Notes under the pieces: model-generated
Database searches by the model: none
Told to the model about the DNA's origin: nothing
What the model saw: only the letters and a program-made list of their open reading frames with translations
Program-made: the position numbers and the translations under genes
From: Bacillus cabrialesii
Lineage (GTDB): Bacteria; Bacillota; Bacilli; Bacillales; Bacillaceae
NCBI RefSeq assembly: GCF_004124315.2
Contig: NZ_CP096889.1
Span: forward strand, 2,215,001 to 2,279,000
Length of the DNA: 64,000 bases
Direction: 5' to 3'
In this document: one piece after another, positions 30,786-39,743 of the stretch
How the letters are laid out: each line of letters starts with the position of its first letter
How positions within the stretch are numbered: position 1 is the stretch's first letter

Positions 30786-30938
30786 ATGAGTTATAGAAAT
30801 CGATTAGATCAGCATTCTGAACTGTTTCATCACAATTGGACACGGCCTAAACGTTCTAAGTCTCAAGTAAACGGTCACACTGAAATGTCCCAAACCAACA
30901 TTATATTGAGAAGCAACGCGAAAGCGCACCGTTGGTAA
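30786..30938 (+). CDS. ypzG: YpzG, 50-residue basic His/Asn-rich protein
   Basis: MSYRNRLDQHSELFHHNW... basic, with the repeated-family ending QVNGHTEMSQTNIILRSNAKA that marks the YpzG group of small Bacillus proteins. SD GGGAGTGATG before the ATG. Lone gene between yptA and ypsC with a terminator after it. Possibly spore-associated, but that is inference. Confidence 0.8.
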   Translation: MSYRNRLDQHSELFHHNWTRPKRSKSQVNGHTEMSQTNIILRSNAKAHRW

Positions 30939-30961
30939 CGATAGAATATGGCTGAAAGATG

Positions 30962-30991
30962 AAAGAAGACGCATGCATAGCGTCTTCTTTT
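30962..30991. terminator. Bidirectional terminator between ypzG and ypsC
   Basis: AAAGAAGACGC / GCGTCTTCTTT stem, 7-nt loop, then TTTAT. Confidence 0.85.
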
Positions 30992-32148
30992 TATGCGTTT
31001 TCTGTATTCTTGCGCTGCGGTCTAACTTTAGACCAGTATTGATAATAATCCGTTTTAATAAATCCGTTAAAGAGCTTTCGTTTCTTCGTCGCTTTTCTGC
31101 CGTATGCTTCCTCAAAATTCTCATTTGATGTCAGCATATACACAGACCAAGTATCAAGCGGTTCAAACGCCTGTCCCATTTCTTTATACATCTGCTCAAC
31201 GGCTTTTTTCTCGCCGAGTCGCTCTCCGTAAGGCGGGTTGCCGACAATCACGCCAAACTCCAAATTTGTCGTGAAGTCTTTGACCTGCATCTGCTTAAAT
31301 TGGATTAAATCCCCCAAGCCCGCTTCTTCTGCATTTTCTTTTGCGATTTGAACCATGCGGTGGTCTATATCGCTTGCGAAAATCGTAAGCGGCTGGTCAT
31401 AGTTTGCCTTTTCTTCGACTTCAAGCCGCGCTTTATCCCACAGCTCTTTGCCGATCCATTCCCAATTCTCTGAGACAAAATCGCGGTTAAATCCCGGAGC
31501 GATGTTTTGCCCGATCAGCGCGGCTTCAATCGCGATTGTTCCGGAACCGCAAAAAGGATCGACAAATGGACGGTCTGGGGTCCAATTGGTTAATTGCACT
31601 AAAGCGGCAGCAAGTGTTTCTTTAATTGGCGCGCCGCCCTGATCGATACGATATCCGCGTTTGTGAAGGCCTGTCCCTGACGAATCCAGCATAATAACGG
31701 CCTGATCTTTCAATAAAGAAATCTCCACCTTATACTCGGCACCTGTTTCTTCAATCCAGTCATTGGCTTTGCCGGACTGGAGCTTAAGCTTTTCGACAAT
31801 TGCTTTTTTGACGATTCGCTGACAGTCAGGAACGCTTGCAAGTGTTGATTTCACCGATTTCCCAATGACAGGGAACTTCCCGTTTTCGGGTATAAATGAG
31901 CGCCAGTTAATCGCTTTCGTTTTTTCAAACAGTTCATCAAACGTTTTCGCTTTAAAAGAAGCAACCTGTACCTTTATGCGGTCGGCTGTTCTAAGCCAAA
32001 GGTTTGCACGGCAAATGGCAAGCGCATCACCTTCAAAAATAACTTTTCCGTTATCAACTTTGCATTCGTACCCTAAATCTCGTACTTCCTTTGCAACAAC
32101 AGCTTCAATGCCCATCGGCGCCGTTGCAATTAGTGTATACTTCGTCAT
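30991..32148 (-). CDS. ypsC: YpsC, THUMP-domain rRNA methyltransferase
   Basis: 385 residues. N-terminal ferredoxin-like/THUMP region (about 1-155) for RNA binding, then a Rossmann methyltransferase: FVDPFCGSGTIAIEAALIG (motif I) and VIVGNPPYGERLG (catalytic NPPY). It matches the N-terminal methyltransferase of E. coli RlmL, which makes N2-methylguanosine in 23S rRNA; the same target is likely. SD AGGGTGATACG. Lies directly downstream of rnpB on the same strand. Confidence 0.9.
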   Translation of the reverse strand: MTKYTLIATAPMGIEAVVAKEVRDLGYECKVDNGKVIFEGDALAICRANLWLRTADRIKVQVASFKAKTFDELFEKTKAINWRSFIPENGKFPVIGKSVKSTLASVPDCQRIVKKAIVEKLKLQSGKANDWIEETGAEYKVEISLLKDQAVIMLDSSGTGLHKRGYRIDQGGAPIKETLAAALVQLTNWTPDRPFVDPFCGSGTIAIEAALIGQNIAPGFNRDFVSENWEWIGKELWDKARLEVEEKANYDQPLTIFASDIDHRMVQIAKENAEEAGLGDLIQFKQMQVKDFTTNLEFGVIVGNPPYGERLGEKKAVEQMYKEMGQAFEPLDTWSVYMLTSNENFEEAYGRKATKKRKLFNGFIKTDYYQYWSKVRPQRKNTENA

Positions 32149-32190
32149 CGTATCACCCTGTCTTTTAAAACTTTTCTCTTTTCAAGATAA

Positions 32191-32215
32191 AAGCTCTCCT
32201 TATACGGGAGAGCTT
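32191..32215 (-). terminator. Terminator of rnpB
   Basis: AAGCTCTCC / GGGAGAGCTT stem with TTATAC loop about 20 nt after the RNase P RNA 3' end; T residues follow on the minus strand. Confidence 0.8.
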
Positions 32216-32235
32216 GTTTTCATCATTTTAAATGT

Positions 32236-32638
32236 AAGTGGTCTAACGTTCTGTAAGCCATGTTTTGTTCCGTCGTACTGCAAACGGCTCATCACCTCGT
32301 ACTCGGGCGGCAATCATCTATCTACAGAAAGCATTCTGTCCTTCTCTCCGTTGAATTCCGTTAAGAAGGTTCCCCTACCAAAATTTGGGTTTCTCGCTCG
32401 AGGGGTTTACCGCGTTCCACTCTCACCATTTCTAGTGAGACTTCGTCACTGTGGCACTTTCAAGGATACTCAGCCATATCCAAAGGACGTAGGCTTTTTT
32501 CCTGCCGTCAGCCTCTAAAAGGCTGCCCTAGCTTATGACTTCGCTAGGCACGAACACTACGGGCATCTCAGCACCGTGCGAGCATGGACTTTCCTCTACA
32601 GATTCAAGATCTGCAGCGATTACCCGAACGTTAAGAAC
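32236..32638 (-). ncRNA. rnpB: RNase P RNA, Bacillus (B) type
   Basis: The minus strand from GTTCTTAACGTTCGGG (5' end, 32638) to AGACCACTT (3' end, 32236) spans about 403 nt, matching the B-type RNase P RNA length. Universal blocks are present: GAGGAAAGTCCATGCTCGCAC near the 5' end and the ACAGAA-ACGTTAGACCACTT region pairing back to the 5' strand. It is the ribozyme that removes tRNA 5' leaders. Exact ends are estimated to within a few bases. Confidence 0.95.
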
Positions 32639-32696
32639 ATGAATTATTATATAACAACTGATTGCAATTTACAAGCGCCATTTTTTTCAAGCGCGA

Positions 32697-32993
32697 TCAA
32701 TCATAAAGCTTGCTGCCAAAAACGTGTTTTTCTAAGTTGGACAGCCGTTTTAAAATATCAAAGTTCGTTGTGTTAGATTGCACAGGCTGTTTTTTGCTGG
32801 CTTCTTCAAGCTGTTTTTTCAGCTGCAGGTTTTCCTGCTGCAGTTCTTCGATTTCTTGATGGAAGGTTTCATAATCCTTAATAATCATATCTAAGAATTT
32901 GTCAACGTCTTCTTGCTTGTAGCCTCTAACGCCTGTTTTAAATTCTTTTTCCAAAATTTCTTTCGCAGAAAGCTTTACTTTATCAGCAAGCAT
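32697..32993 (-). CDS. gpsB: GpsB, cell-division/elongation adaptor
   Basis: 98 residues, DivIVA-like. N-terminal membrane/partner-binding domain with KTGVRGYKQEDVDKFLDMIIKDYE, then a coiled coil (about 35-70) and a short C-terminal trimerisation part ending LEKHVFGSKLYD. It shuttles the penicillin-binding protein PBP1 (PonA, also in this window) between side wall and septum. ATG with GAGGTG 7 nt upstream; a GTG three codons earlier overlaps that SD. Confidence 0.95.
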   Translation of the reverse strand: MLADKVKLSAKEILEKEFKTGVRGYKQEDVDKFLDMIIKDYETFHQEIEELQQENLQLKKQLEEASKKQPVQSNTTNFDILKRLSNLEKHVFGSKLYD

Positions 32994-33068
32994 CTTTTTC
33001 ACCTCGTATCGTGAATCATCACATATATTTTTTCAGAAATCTGTACGGTTGTCAAATTTCTCTTATTG

Positions 33069-33614
33069 CTATGAGTAGTTGTCTTCCTCTACTGTCACTC
33101 TCAAGTCATCCATTGTAATAAAGTAAATGGGATAGCCATCGCGTTGGCGTCTCTTTTCAGCCGTTTCAAGCATGTACTTTGGAGATCCTTCCCTCTCAGG
33201 ATCATATAAAAGCATCAGCGCGTCTGATTTGTCAATGAAGAACTGATTTTTTTGTTTAAACTGAAGCGGGCTTTCATACGGCCTGTGTGTCAGGCTTTCT
33301 TCAAAATCAGCCTGTGCAAGAACCGCTTCATATTGCTCTTTATTAGGATCTTTCCAGTTCTTTTCCTGCTCGTAAAAAGGTGTGATCACAGCTACCTTTA
33401 AGTCGGGGTATTCCTCCTGCAGATCATATGCGGCTTCAGCAGCCCACAGTTCCGCTCCAAGCTGGCCCGATATTAAAATCCATTCTAAGCCCTCATCCAG
33501 AAATCCGATTAACCGGTTTTTGATCGCTTTTTTTATGTAATAAAGCGCCTTATCATCCTGTTTGAAAATCCCGAGTTCAAATGGCTTGTATCCTGTTACC
33601 GCCAATACTTTCAT
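33069..33614 (-). CDS. ypsA: YpsA, SLOG-family (DUF1273) protein
   Basis: 181 residues. Rossmann-like nucleotide-binding fold with ILISGQLGAELWAAEAAYDL and DALMLLYDPEREGSPKYMLETAE. YpsA homologues influence cell division and sit next to gpsB as here, but the ligand and mechanism are not settled. SD GCAGGTGAAGTA. It lies just after the cotD terminator. Confidence 0.9.
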   Translation of the reverse strand: MKVLAVTGYKPFELGIFKQDDKALYYIKKAIKNRLIGFLDEGLEWILISGQLGAELWAAEAAYDLQEEYPDLKVAVITPFYEQEKNWKDPNKEQYEAVLAQADFEESLTHRPYESPLQFKQKNQFFIDKSDALMLLYDPEREGSPKYMLETAEKRRQRDGYPIYFITMDDLRVTVEEDNYS

Positions 33615-33630
33615 TACTTCACCTGCTTTA

Positions 33631-33660
33631 AAAAATGGGGCTCACATTGGGCCCCATTTT
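33631..33660 (-). terminator. Terminator of cotD
   Basis: AAAATGGGGC-CCAATGT-GAGCCCCATTTTT: GC-rich stem with T run, on the minus strand directly before the ypsA SD. Confidence 0.85.
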
Positions 33661-33702
33661 GATGTGCTGTTTGTTTACACCATCAAGCTGCACGTTTCCA
33701 TA

Positions 33703-33927
33703 CTAGTCGCAGCAAGGTCTTCCTGCTTGAAAATGCTGATGCGTTGCGGGATCAACATTTGAGAAAGTGTGTGGAAAGTAGTGAACGTGCTGAAAATGCT
33801 GGTGGTTTACGTTTGTTGTATGCTGTGGGTGAATATGCGGCACGATAGTCTTCGAAAACGTATGGTGTTCACAGCAATGAGTAGGATGGACAATTGGAGC
33901 CATCATATGCGGTCTGCAGTGATGCAT
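33703..33927 (-). CDS. cotD: CotD, inner spore coat protein
   Basis: 74 residues with 17 histidines and five cysteines (CRPH, HCCEHH, RPCCD), the His/Cys-rich composition of CotD. It is laid down in the inner coat by the mother cell. SD AAAGGGGATTTTATC. Established knowledge places it under sigma-K with GerE; I did not define the promoter. Confidence 0.95.
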   Translation of the reverse strand: MHHCRPHMMAPIVHPTHCCEHHTFSKTIVPHIHPQHTTNVNHQHFQHVHYFPHTFSNVDPATHQHFQAGRPCCD

Positions 33928-34010
33928 GATAAAATCCCCTTTCCATAAACTTTATTACAATACTAAGCTATGAAAAATGAGGGGTACATGTTCTGATGCA
34001 AAGACCTATT

Positions 34011-34106
34011 TTAAAAGTGTACAAGTAAGCTGTCTTTAAAGTTTGAAAACACAAAAGCAATCAAAAATACCACAACAAAGAACAAGTAAAAAACACCCTT
34101 ATACAT
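34011..34106 (-). CDS. 31-residue single-span membrane micro-protein
   Basis: MYKGVFYLFFVVVFLIAFVFSNFKDSLLVHF: one long hydrophobic segment (residues 5-20) with a Lys before and Lys/Asp after. SD AAAGGGAGAG is 5-6 nt before the ATG, and a sigma-A promoter with 17-bp spacing lies about 35 nt upstream. This combination is unlikely by chance in a 311-bp gap between cotD and mrfB. I do not recognise it; no function is offered. Confidence 0.7.
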   Translation of the reverse strand: MYKGVFYLFFVVVFLIAFVFSNFKDSLLVHF

Positions 34107-34137
34107 ACCAACTCTCCCTTTAAAAATAACTAACGTC

Positions 34138-34166
34138 ATTTTACAGGATTCGCCGCCATTCTACAA
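34138..34166 (-). promoter_or_regulatory. Sigma-A promoter of the 31-aa micro-gene
   Basis: Minus strand: TTGTAG (34166-34161), 17-nt spacer, TAAAAT (34143-34138). Confidence 0.7.
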
Positions 34167-34238
34167 CAAAATCAACGTGAATTCAGCAAAAAAATTCATG
34201 GCGAAACAAGTCGTCTTTTGCGCTTTCCCGGGGAATAT

Positions 34239-35492
34239 TTAAGAGGAATATTTCCTCTTCAGCCGGGCGATTCTCACATGCAGTTTTTCTGTTTCTTTTT
34301 CTGATAAAAATGCCGCATCGCTAAGTAATTGTTCTGTTATATGCAATGCTTTCCCGAACGCTTTTTTCTTATGCTCTAAAAATTTCGCGAGCTCTATCAC
34401 AGCAGCGTATCTGCACTTCTCGTTTTGGGAGCGGGACAGCTTTTCCCAAAGCGCCACTGCTTCTGCCGGCCGGTTTTGTTTTTTGTACAGGAGCGATAAA
34501 TCGAGCATCGCTCTATCTTGATCCTCAAACGACTTTTCTTTAAGCGCTTCAAGCTGTTTGACCGCCTGATCCGTTTCTTTATGGGCCATAAACCATTTCG
34601 CCATTGCATAAGCTTCACTGTGCTCTTTGGGCGCATGTGATTCTGAAAGAATTTTTTTAGACATATGAATGTACAATGAAATGAGCGATAGCACATCCAT
34701 TTCATTATGATGCAGGACACCTTTTAGAAGGTCAGGCTCTTGCGCCTTGATAAAATGAAAGTAAAGCATTGGCGCCAAGTAGCCCGGTGTATCTTCTTGT
34801 CTGCGGATGCCGAGCTCCTCTTTTTCTACAGTGCCAAGTGAAACACGGTCCATTTTATGTTTCCACAGGCGTCTGGCTCCATGCAAAAGGTCAAAGTGGC
34901 CGAACTCCGGAAGCTTCGGAAGTCTGTCACGGATCAAGGTGTGTCTTGTTTTCACCTGCGGCCAATCAAAGGCTTTTCCGTTGTAGGTCACAAGTGATGT
35001 AATGTCAACCTCGCTTAAAAAGCTTTGATATAAAGCGACTTCATTCCCCGGTTTGGGCAAAAGATGCTGTTTGACTGTCACTCGGTCTTCATATACTCTC
35101 GCATGGCCAAGCAAAAAAATGGCGTTGCCGGCTCCGCCTCCAAGACCGGTTGTTTCTGTATCAAAGAAAAAGAGACTGTTTTTCTTATACCCTTTTGCTG
35201 ACAACGTATGCGACAGGCTGCTTTGATTCCACAGTTTGATTACTTCATCAAGTTCAGAAAAACTGTATAATCCGTGACGGTGAGAAAGCGGATATTCCAC
35301 TTCTCTGATGAGGCAGTATTCATCTTCGAAGAAAAAAGGCCTCATGCCAAAAGCCTCCCACTCCTCTAGAAACGGGATGTCAGCATGTTTTTGAACAAAG
35401 TGGTTTTCTTGTTTGCCTGCTTCTATCTTATGTTCTCCTTCGTCGAGCACCATATGCTTTTTCATCCGCTGGAGTTTCCCTTTTAATGACAT
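34239..35492 (-). CDS. mrfB: MrfB (YprB), DEDD-type exonuclease of mitomycin repair
   Basis: 417 residues. The exonuclease core begins FFFDTETTGLGGGAGNAIFLLG (about 108-130) with further acids in VTYNGKAFDWPQVK and HHNEMDVLSLISLY, a DEDD arrangement. The C-terminal 130 residues form TPR-like helices. With MrfA it removes mitomycin C adducts by a UvrABC-independent route. SD GGAGGGAGGTC at 35493-35507 lies in the 15-nt gap after mrfA, so the pair is an operon. Confidence 0.92.
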   Translation of the reverse strand: MSLKGKLQRMKKHMVLDEGEHKIEAGKQENHFVQKHADIPFLEEWEAFGMRPFFFEDEYCLIREVEYPLSHRHGLYSFSELDEVIKLWNQSSLSHTLSAKGYKKNSLFFFDTETTGLGGGAGNAIFLLGHARVYEDRVTVKQHLLPKPGNEVALYQSFLSEVDITSLVTYNGKAFDWPQVKTRHTLIRDRLPKLPEFGHFDLLHGARRLWKHKMDRVSLGTVEKEELGIRRQEDTPGYLAPMLYFHFIKAQEPDLLKGVLHHNEMDVLSLISLYIHMSKKILSESHAPKEHSEAYAMAKWFMAHKETDQAVKQLEALKEKSFEDQDRAMLDLSLLYKKQNRPAEAVALWEKLSRSQNEKCRYAAVIELAKFLEHKKKAFGKALHITEQLLSDAAFLSEKETEKLHVRIARLKRKYSS

Positions 35493-35507
35493 ATCTGACC
35501 TCCCTCC

Positions 35508-37757
35508 TTACGACATTTGATCCAACAGCTGCAAAATTCTTTCTTTTGCTTTTATCCCTTCTATTTCGGTACCTATACAAGACGGACAGCCGTCATGACA
35601 AGGACATCGTTTAATGAGCTGTTTCGCCGCTTCTTTGATGTCCGAAAAACGTTTGTAGACTTCCTCAGCCAAACCGATACCGCCCGGATAATGATCGTAT
35701 AAAAAGATCGTAGGCAATCCCGTATGGGCGGCCTTGATTTGAGAAACGACATGAACATCGTTTCTGTCACACATAATATACACAGGGACAATATGCTGCA
35801 GCACATTTGAAATGCCAAAAAGCAGCTGTTCCAGCGTCTTTTCCCCGATGTCTGCGTCTGCTGTTTTCATTTCGAGCCAAGCTGCACTTGTATGCAGTTC
35901 TTCTTCCGGCAAATGAATAGGTCCAGACCCAATATTTTCAAAAGTGGTCATTTTTATTTTTTTGAATATGGTCGGCAGGGCATTGACAGTGACGTCTCCG
36001 TAGTGCAATGACGTACGGCTTTTTTCTTTCGTTTTATCGATTTCTAATACCTTCAGCTGAACTGCCAGATTTGCATCCGTATAGTATTCGACATCAACTT
36101 TTCTGACATAAGCCTTTTTATGGTCCCAATCAAGCTTCTCTACTTGATACTGAATGCCTTCGTGCAAATAAATCGCTTCATCATGCAAAAGCGTCATCGC
36201 ACTAAAACGATCCATTTCACCGATAATCCTTACATTAGCAATATCCGACTGATCAACTATGACGACATTTTCTTGTGATGCAGAACGCAAACTGATGTTT
36301 GAAGCAGGGAACGACTCACTTGCCCAATGATACCGATCGCCGTTGCGGTGAAGAACAGCCTCTTCCTGAAGATACTCAAGAATATCACTTACATCCATGG
36401 GCCCAAACTCTTCATCATCTCTAAAAGGAAGCTCATAAGCCGCACACTTTAAGTGGTCTACTAAAATAATCAAATTCTCCGGATTGATTCTTGCAGATTC
36501 CGGTGAACGGTTAAAAAAGTATTCAGGATGGCGCACAATATATTGATCGATCGGCGTTGAATTGGCGACCATGATAATCAAAGACTCACCGTGTCTTCTG
36601 CCGGCTCGTCCCGCCTGCTGCCAAGCACTTGCCACACTTCCGGGATAACCCGTCATCACGCACACTTGCAGCTGGCCGATATCAACACCAAGCTCTAAGG
36701 CATTCGTACTGACCACTCCTAAAATCTCGCCTTCTCTCAGACCTCTTTCGATTTCTCTTCGCTCTTTCGGAAGATAGCCTCCCCGATAACCTCTGATTGA
36801 CTTTCTTCCAATTTCTTTTTTCACAAGCTTCTGAATATGGCTTAAAATAATTTCCACCCGGACCCTGCTTCTGGCAAAAACAATAGTCTGGACTTTGTTT
36901 TTAAGGAACTCTTTCGCCAATTCATTCACTTCTGCTGTTGCGCTCTTTCTAATATTCAGCGGTTTGTTCACAATTGGCGGATTATAAAACACGAAGTGCT
37001 TCCGTCCGCTCGGGGCACCATTGTCATCGACCAGCCGCATCGGTTTGCCTGTCAGCTGCTCCCCCAATTCCTTCGGGTTGGCAATCGTTGCGGAAGTACA
37101 AATAAATACCGGATCACTTCCATAAAACCGGCAGATCCGCTTCAGCCGCCGGATCACATTCGCCACATGGCTCCCGAACACACCTCGATACGTATGAAGC
37201 TCATCGATGACGATATACTTAAGATTCTCAAACAAACTGACCCATTTCGTATGATGCGGAAGAATGGCAGAATGCAGCATATCGGGGTTTGTAATGACAA
37301 TATGACCTGCTTTTCTCACCTTTTGCCTGATTGCAGGAGACGTATCTCCGTCATATGTAAAGCTTTTAATATCAATGCCCATTTCATCAATGATTTCATT
37401 CAGCTCGCTCTTTTGATCTTGTGCCAGCGCTTTAGTCGGAAATAAATATAGCGCCCGGTTTGTTTCGTCTTGGGCGATGGACTGCAGGACTGGGAGGTTA
37501 TAGCATAACGTTTTTCCCGATGCGGTTGGCGTTACGGTAACGATGCTTTCTCCATTTTGCACATAATGAAAAGCGGAGTATTGGTGGGTATATAGTTTAT
37601 CAATGCCCCTTTTCGATAGGGCTGCTTTTATTCTCTCGTCTATACTTTCAGGCATCCGCCTTGTTCTTGCTTGACGAGGCTCTATTTCATGCCAATTCAC
37701 AACGTTTTCATTTCCTTTTAACTCAGAAATGAGCTCAGTCAGTGATTTCTTTTTCAT
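35508..37757 (-). CDS. mrfA: MrfA (YprA), DEAD/H helicase of mitomycin repair
   Basis: 749 residues. Walker A TPTASGKTLCYNLP (about 76-89), motif II DELH, motif VI QQAGRAGRR. The C-terminal DUF1998 region ends in the zinc-binding cluster CPCHDGCPSC. MrfA is a 3'-5' helicase that exposes mitomycin lesions for MrfB. First gene of mrfA-mrfB. ATG preceded by AAAGAGGTGTAAAGA. Confidence 0.94.
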   Translation of the reverse strand: MKKKSLTELISELKGNENVVNWHEIEPRQARTRRMPESIDERIKAALSKRGIDKLYTHQYSAFHYVQNGESIVTVTPTASGKTLCYNLPVLQSIAQDETNRALYLFPTKALAQDQKSELNEIIDEMGIDIKSFTYDGDTSPAIRQKVRKAGHIVITNPDMLHSAILPHHTKWVSLFENLKYIVIDELHTYRGVFGSHVANVIRRLKRICRFYGSDPVFICTSATIANPKELGEQLTGKPMRLVDDNGAPSGRKHFVFYNPPIVNKPLNIRKSATAEVNELAKEFLKNKVQTIVFARSRVRVEIILSHIQKLVKKEIGRKSIRGYRGGYLPKERREIERGLREGEILGVVSTNALELGVDIGQLQVCVMTGYPGSVASAWQQAGRAGRRHGESLIIMVANSTPIDQYIVRHPEYFFNRSPESARINPENLIILVDHLKCAAYELPFRDDEEFGPMDVSDILEYLQEEAVLHRNGDRYHWASESFPASNISLRSASQENVVIVDQSDIANVRIIGEMDRFSAMTLLHDEAIYLHEGIQYQVEKLDWDHKKAYVRKVDVEYYTDANLAVQLKVLEIDKTKEKSRTSLHYGDVTVNALPTIFKKIKMTTFENIGSGPIHLPEEELHTSAAWLEMKTADADIGEKTLEQLLFGISNVLQHIVPVYIMCDRNDVHVVSQIKAAHTGLPTIFLYDHYPGGIGLAEEVYKRFSDIKEAAKQLIKRCPCHDGCPSCIGTEIEGIKAKERILQLLDQMS

Positions 37758-37859
37758 TCTTTACACCTCTTTGTCAAGTACAGTTTACCGAATATTTGTT
37801 TGCATGGCTAGGTGCAAATTTTATACAGTCGAACAAAAAAAGCAAGGCATACGCCCTGC

Positions 37860-38366
37860 TTATTTCGCTTTTATTGTGAGGAGCATTGTTTCGCCTTTGC
37901 GTGCCGCCTTTTCGCCTGCCGGCACGATAGATCCTACAGCTTCACCATTCATAATAACGATTGGGATGACTGTGCTGCTCGCTTTTTCTTTTATTAACTC
38001 CAAATCACACGTAATCAGCGGGTCACCGACCTTCACCTTGTCCCCTTCTTTAATGTGTGCAGTAAACCCTTCTCCGTTCATATTGACCGTTTCCAGCCCA
38101 ACATGAATTAACAGTTCAATTCCGGAGCGTGTCCGAATGCCAACTGCGTGTTTGGTGTGGAAAATCTGAATCACTTCACCTTCAGCAGGTGAAACGATTT
38201 CACCGTTTGAGGGTTCCACCGCTATTCCTTCCCCCATCATTTTCTGTGAAAAAACAGGGTCCGGCACATCTGCCAGGTCCATTACCGTACCGTCTGCCGG
38301 AGAATAAATAACCTCTTCTGTCACTTTTTCCTGAGTTTTGCCCATTCCGAATAATTTTTTCAGCAA
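37860..38366 (-). CDS. ypqE: YpqE, stand-alone PTS glucose-type EIIA domain
   Basis: 168 residues, an EIIA-Glc domain without EIIB/C. The phosphorylated histidine is in ELLIHVGLETVNM and the second in HTKHAVGIRT. It can accept phosphate from HPr and may feed sugar permeases lacking their own EIIA. TTG start behind GAAGGGAGAAAACACA; the upstream extension has no SD. Divergent from ypqA. Confidence 0.9.
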   Translation of the reverse strand: MLKKLFGMGKTQEKVTEEVIYSPADGTVMDLADVPDPVFSQKMMGEGIAVEPSNGEIVSPAEGEVIQIFHTKHAVGIRTRSGIELLIHVGLETVNMNGEGFTAHIKEGDKVKVGDPLITCDLELIKEKASSTVIPIVIMNGEAVGSIVPAGEKAARKGETMLLTIKAK

Positions 38367-38503
38367 TGTGTTTTCTCCCTTCTCATTCACTACAACCGTT
38401 ATCCCTTCATTCACCACTATTTAACCACACTTTCAAATTTGCTTCAATTTATAACAACATCTGGCATAGACGCATACTCTGGTTAAAAAAGGCGGTGGCA
38501 AAT

Positions 38504-38923
38504 GTGGCATTCTATGATGAGAAAAAGAACGAACTGCAAAAGAAAGAAGAAATCATCTCAGAGGCAATGGACCAGCTTTTTCAATCCTCAGCATTCGGCA
38601 ACCTTATAAGCGGATTTCAAAACCTGATCAATTCGAGTTTAACGGATGTGCAGACGACCGTAGATCTCAGAGAAAGAGATACCGGGCTGTATGTCGATAT
38701 CACCATTCCGGCGACATTTCGAGATGGCGATATCGTCGTTGATATTGCGTCCAGATATCTGCATGTAACACTTCAAGAAAAACAGAAACAGCAACATGAG
38801 GCCAGTTTTACAAGCATGACAAGAACGGTCCAGCTGCCTTATGAAGTGCGCCAAGAAGATATGGAAACATCTTGGAATGAGCAGACAATGACACTTTTCT
38901 TTCCAAAACATAAGCATGAATGA
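38504..38923 (+). CDS. ypqA: YpqA, Hsp20/alpha-crystallin-like protein
   Basis: 139 residues from GTG at 38504 (SD AAGGCGGTGG). The C-terminal half has the beta-sandwich pattern of small heat-shock/spore-coat proteins (VDITIPATFRDGDIVVDIASRYLHVTL ... TRTVQLPYEVRQEDMETSWNEQTMTLFFPK). Earlier in-frame GTG at 38495 is an alternative. No assay-based function known to me. Confidence 0.78.
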   Translation: MAFYDEKKNELQKKEEIISEAMDQLFQSSAFGNLISGFQNLINSSLTDVQTTVDLRERDTGLYVDITIPATFRDGDIVVDIASRYLHVTLQEKQKQQHEASFTSMTRTVQLPYEVRQEDMETSWNEQTMTLFFPKHKHE

Positions 38924-38940
38924 TCAATTCATTCATGCTT
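38912..38940. repeat. 12-bp perfect inverted repeat between ypqA and yppG
   Basis: AAGCATGAATGA / TCATTCATGCTT with loop TCAAT overlaps the ypqA stop. Neither side has a convincing T run, so it may be a weak terminator or a 3'-end stabilising hairpin. Confidence 0.6.
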
Positions 38941-38943
38941 CTA

Positions 38944-39312
38944 TCATTTAAAAAAGCTGGTAAATCCCTTTATTAAAGATCCGACCTGATTCATCGCACT
39001 CATCACTTGACCTGTCGTATCCATCATTTTATTAAAATCAATTTGCCCGTTGGCTTTTTTGAATTGCGACATAATGCTTTGAAGTTGTGAGGGCTGCTGC
39101 TGATTAGGCCTTGGGATTGGATAAGGGTTGGAAAATACAGGCGGCTGCATAGGCATCGACTGGATCGGGACATACGGCTGATAATAATCCTGCTGCCCAT
39201 AATGAGGCTGCGGGTAGTATTGCATAGGTGAAGCCTGCTGATCATATCCTTGCATTTGCTGAGGATAATAATAGCCCATTTGCCGAGGATAGCTTTGAGA
39301 ACTCCTGTTCAT
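38944..39312 (-). CDS. yppG: YppG, Pro/Gln/Tyr-rich protein
   Basis: 122 residues: the first 75 are low-complexity PQQMQGY, QYYPQPHYGQQ, MPMQPP; the last 45 are helical (LQSIMSQFKKANGQIDFNKMMDTTGQVM...). Such composition suits a spore-coat or surface-layer component. SD AGGGGGAATCGCA decides the start MNRSSQ. Function unknown. Confidence 0.82.
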   Translation of the reverse strand: MNRSSQSYPRQMGYYYPQQMQGYDQQASPMQYYPQPHYGQQDYYQPYVPIQSMPMQPPVFSNPYPIPRPNQQQPSQLQSIMSQFKKANGQIDFNKMMDTTGQVMSAMNQVGSLIKGFTSFFK

Positions 39313-39498
39313 TGCGATTCCCCCTAAACTCAACATGTTTCTCTTCTATATATGTATGAATGAAGTCTACCGTTTGTGTCACAGGTCCTGATTCGCGTTT
39401 GTCAAATTGTGTCGAAAGTTTAAATTTTTTAAAAACAGAAAAAAGTCGAATCATTATGGTACCATATTTTCAATACAGATGAGAGGGGATGCACCATA

Positions 39499-39687
39499 AT
39501 GAACGTATCATACTTAAGCAAACGTTTTGCAGAAATGAAGAAATATGAAACAGACTGTATGAATAAACTGATGGACTTTGCCAAGTTCCTCTATATTCAA
39601 GGACATCTTAACACAACTGAGTTTCGTAACAGTATGAAGGTTCTCGAAGCAAATGGAGCAGAAAGCCCGGCATATGAGCTGAATTAA
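39499..39687 (+). CDS. yppF: YppF, small conserved protein
   Basis: 62 residues, helical, MNVSYLSKRFAEMKKYETDCMNKLMDFAKFLY... no membrane span. SD GAGAGGGGATG before the ATG. Faces yppE, with a shared terminator. Function unknown. Confidence 0.82.
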   Translation: MNVSYLSKRFAEMKKYETDCMNKLMDFAKFLYIQGHLNTTEFRNSMKVLEANGAESPAYELN

Positions 39688-39715
39688 TGTCAGGCCCCCC
39701 TATAACAATTTGAAA

Positions 39716-39743
39716 AGAAGACAGCCTTTATCGGCTGTCTTCT
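39716..39743. terminator. Terminator shared by yppF and yppE
   Basis: 11-bp stem AGAAGACAGCC / GGCTGTCTTCT with TTTATC loop; spans the yppE stop. Confidence 0.8.

Noticed and set aside
32218..32518. Plus-strand coding capacity across rnpB (part of a 217-codon frame)
   Set aside because: The sequence is the RNase P RNA on the opposite strand; the frame is an accident of structured RNA.
38366..38503. Upstream extension of ypqA by 46 codons
   Set aside because: It overlaps the divergent ypqE start and promoter region; GTG at 38504 with AAGGCGGTGG gives a sensible Hsp20-like protein.
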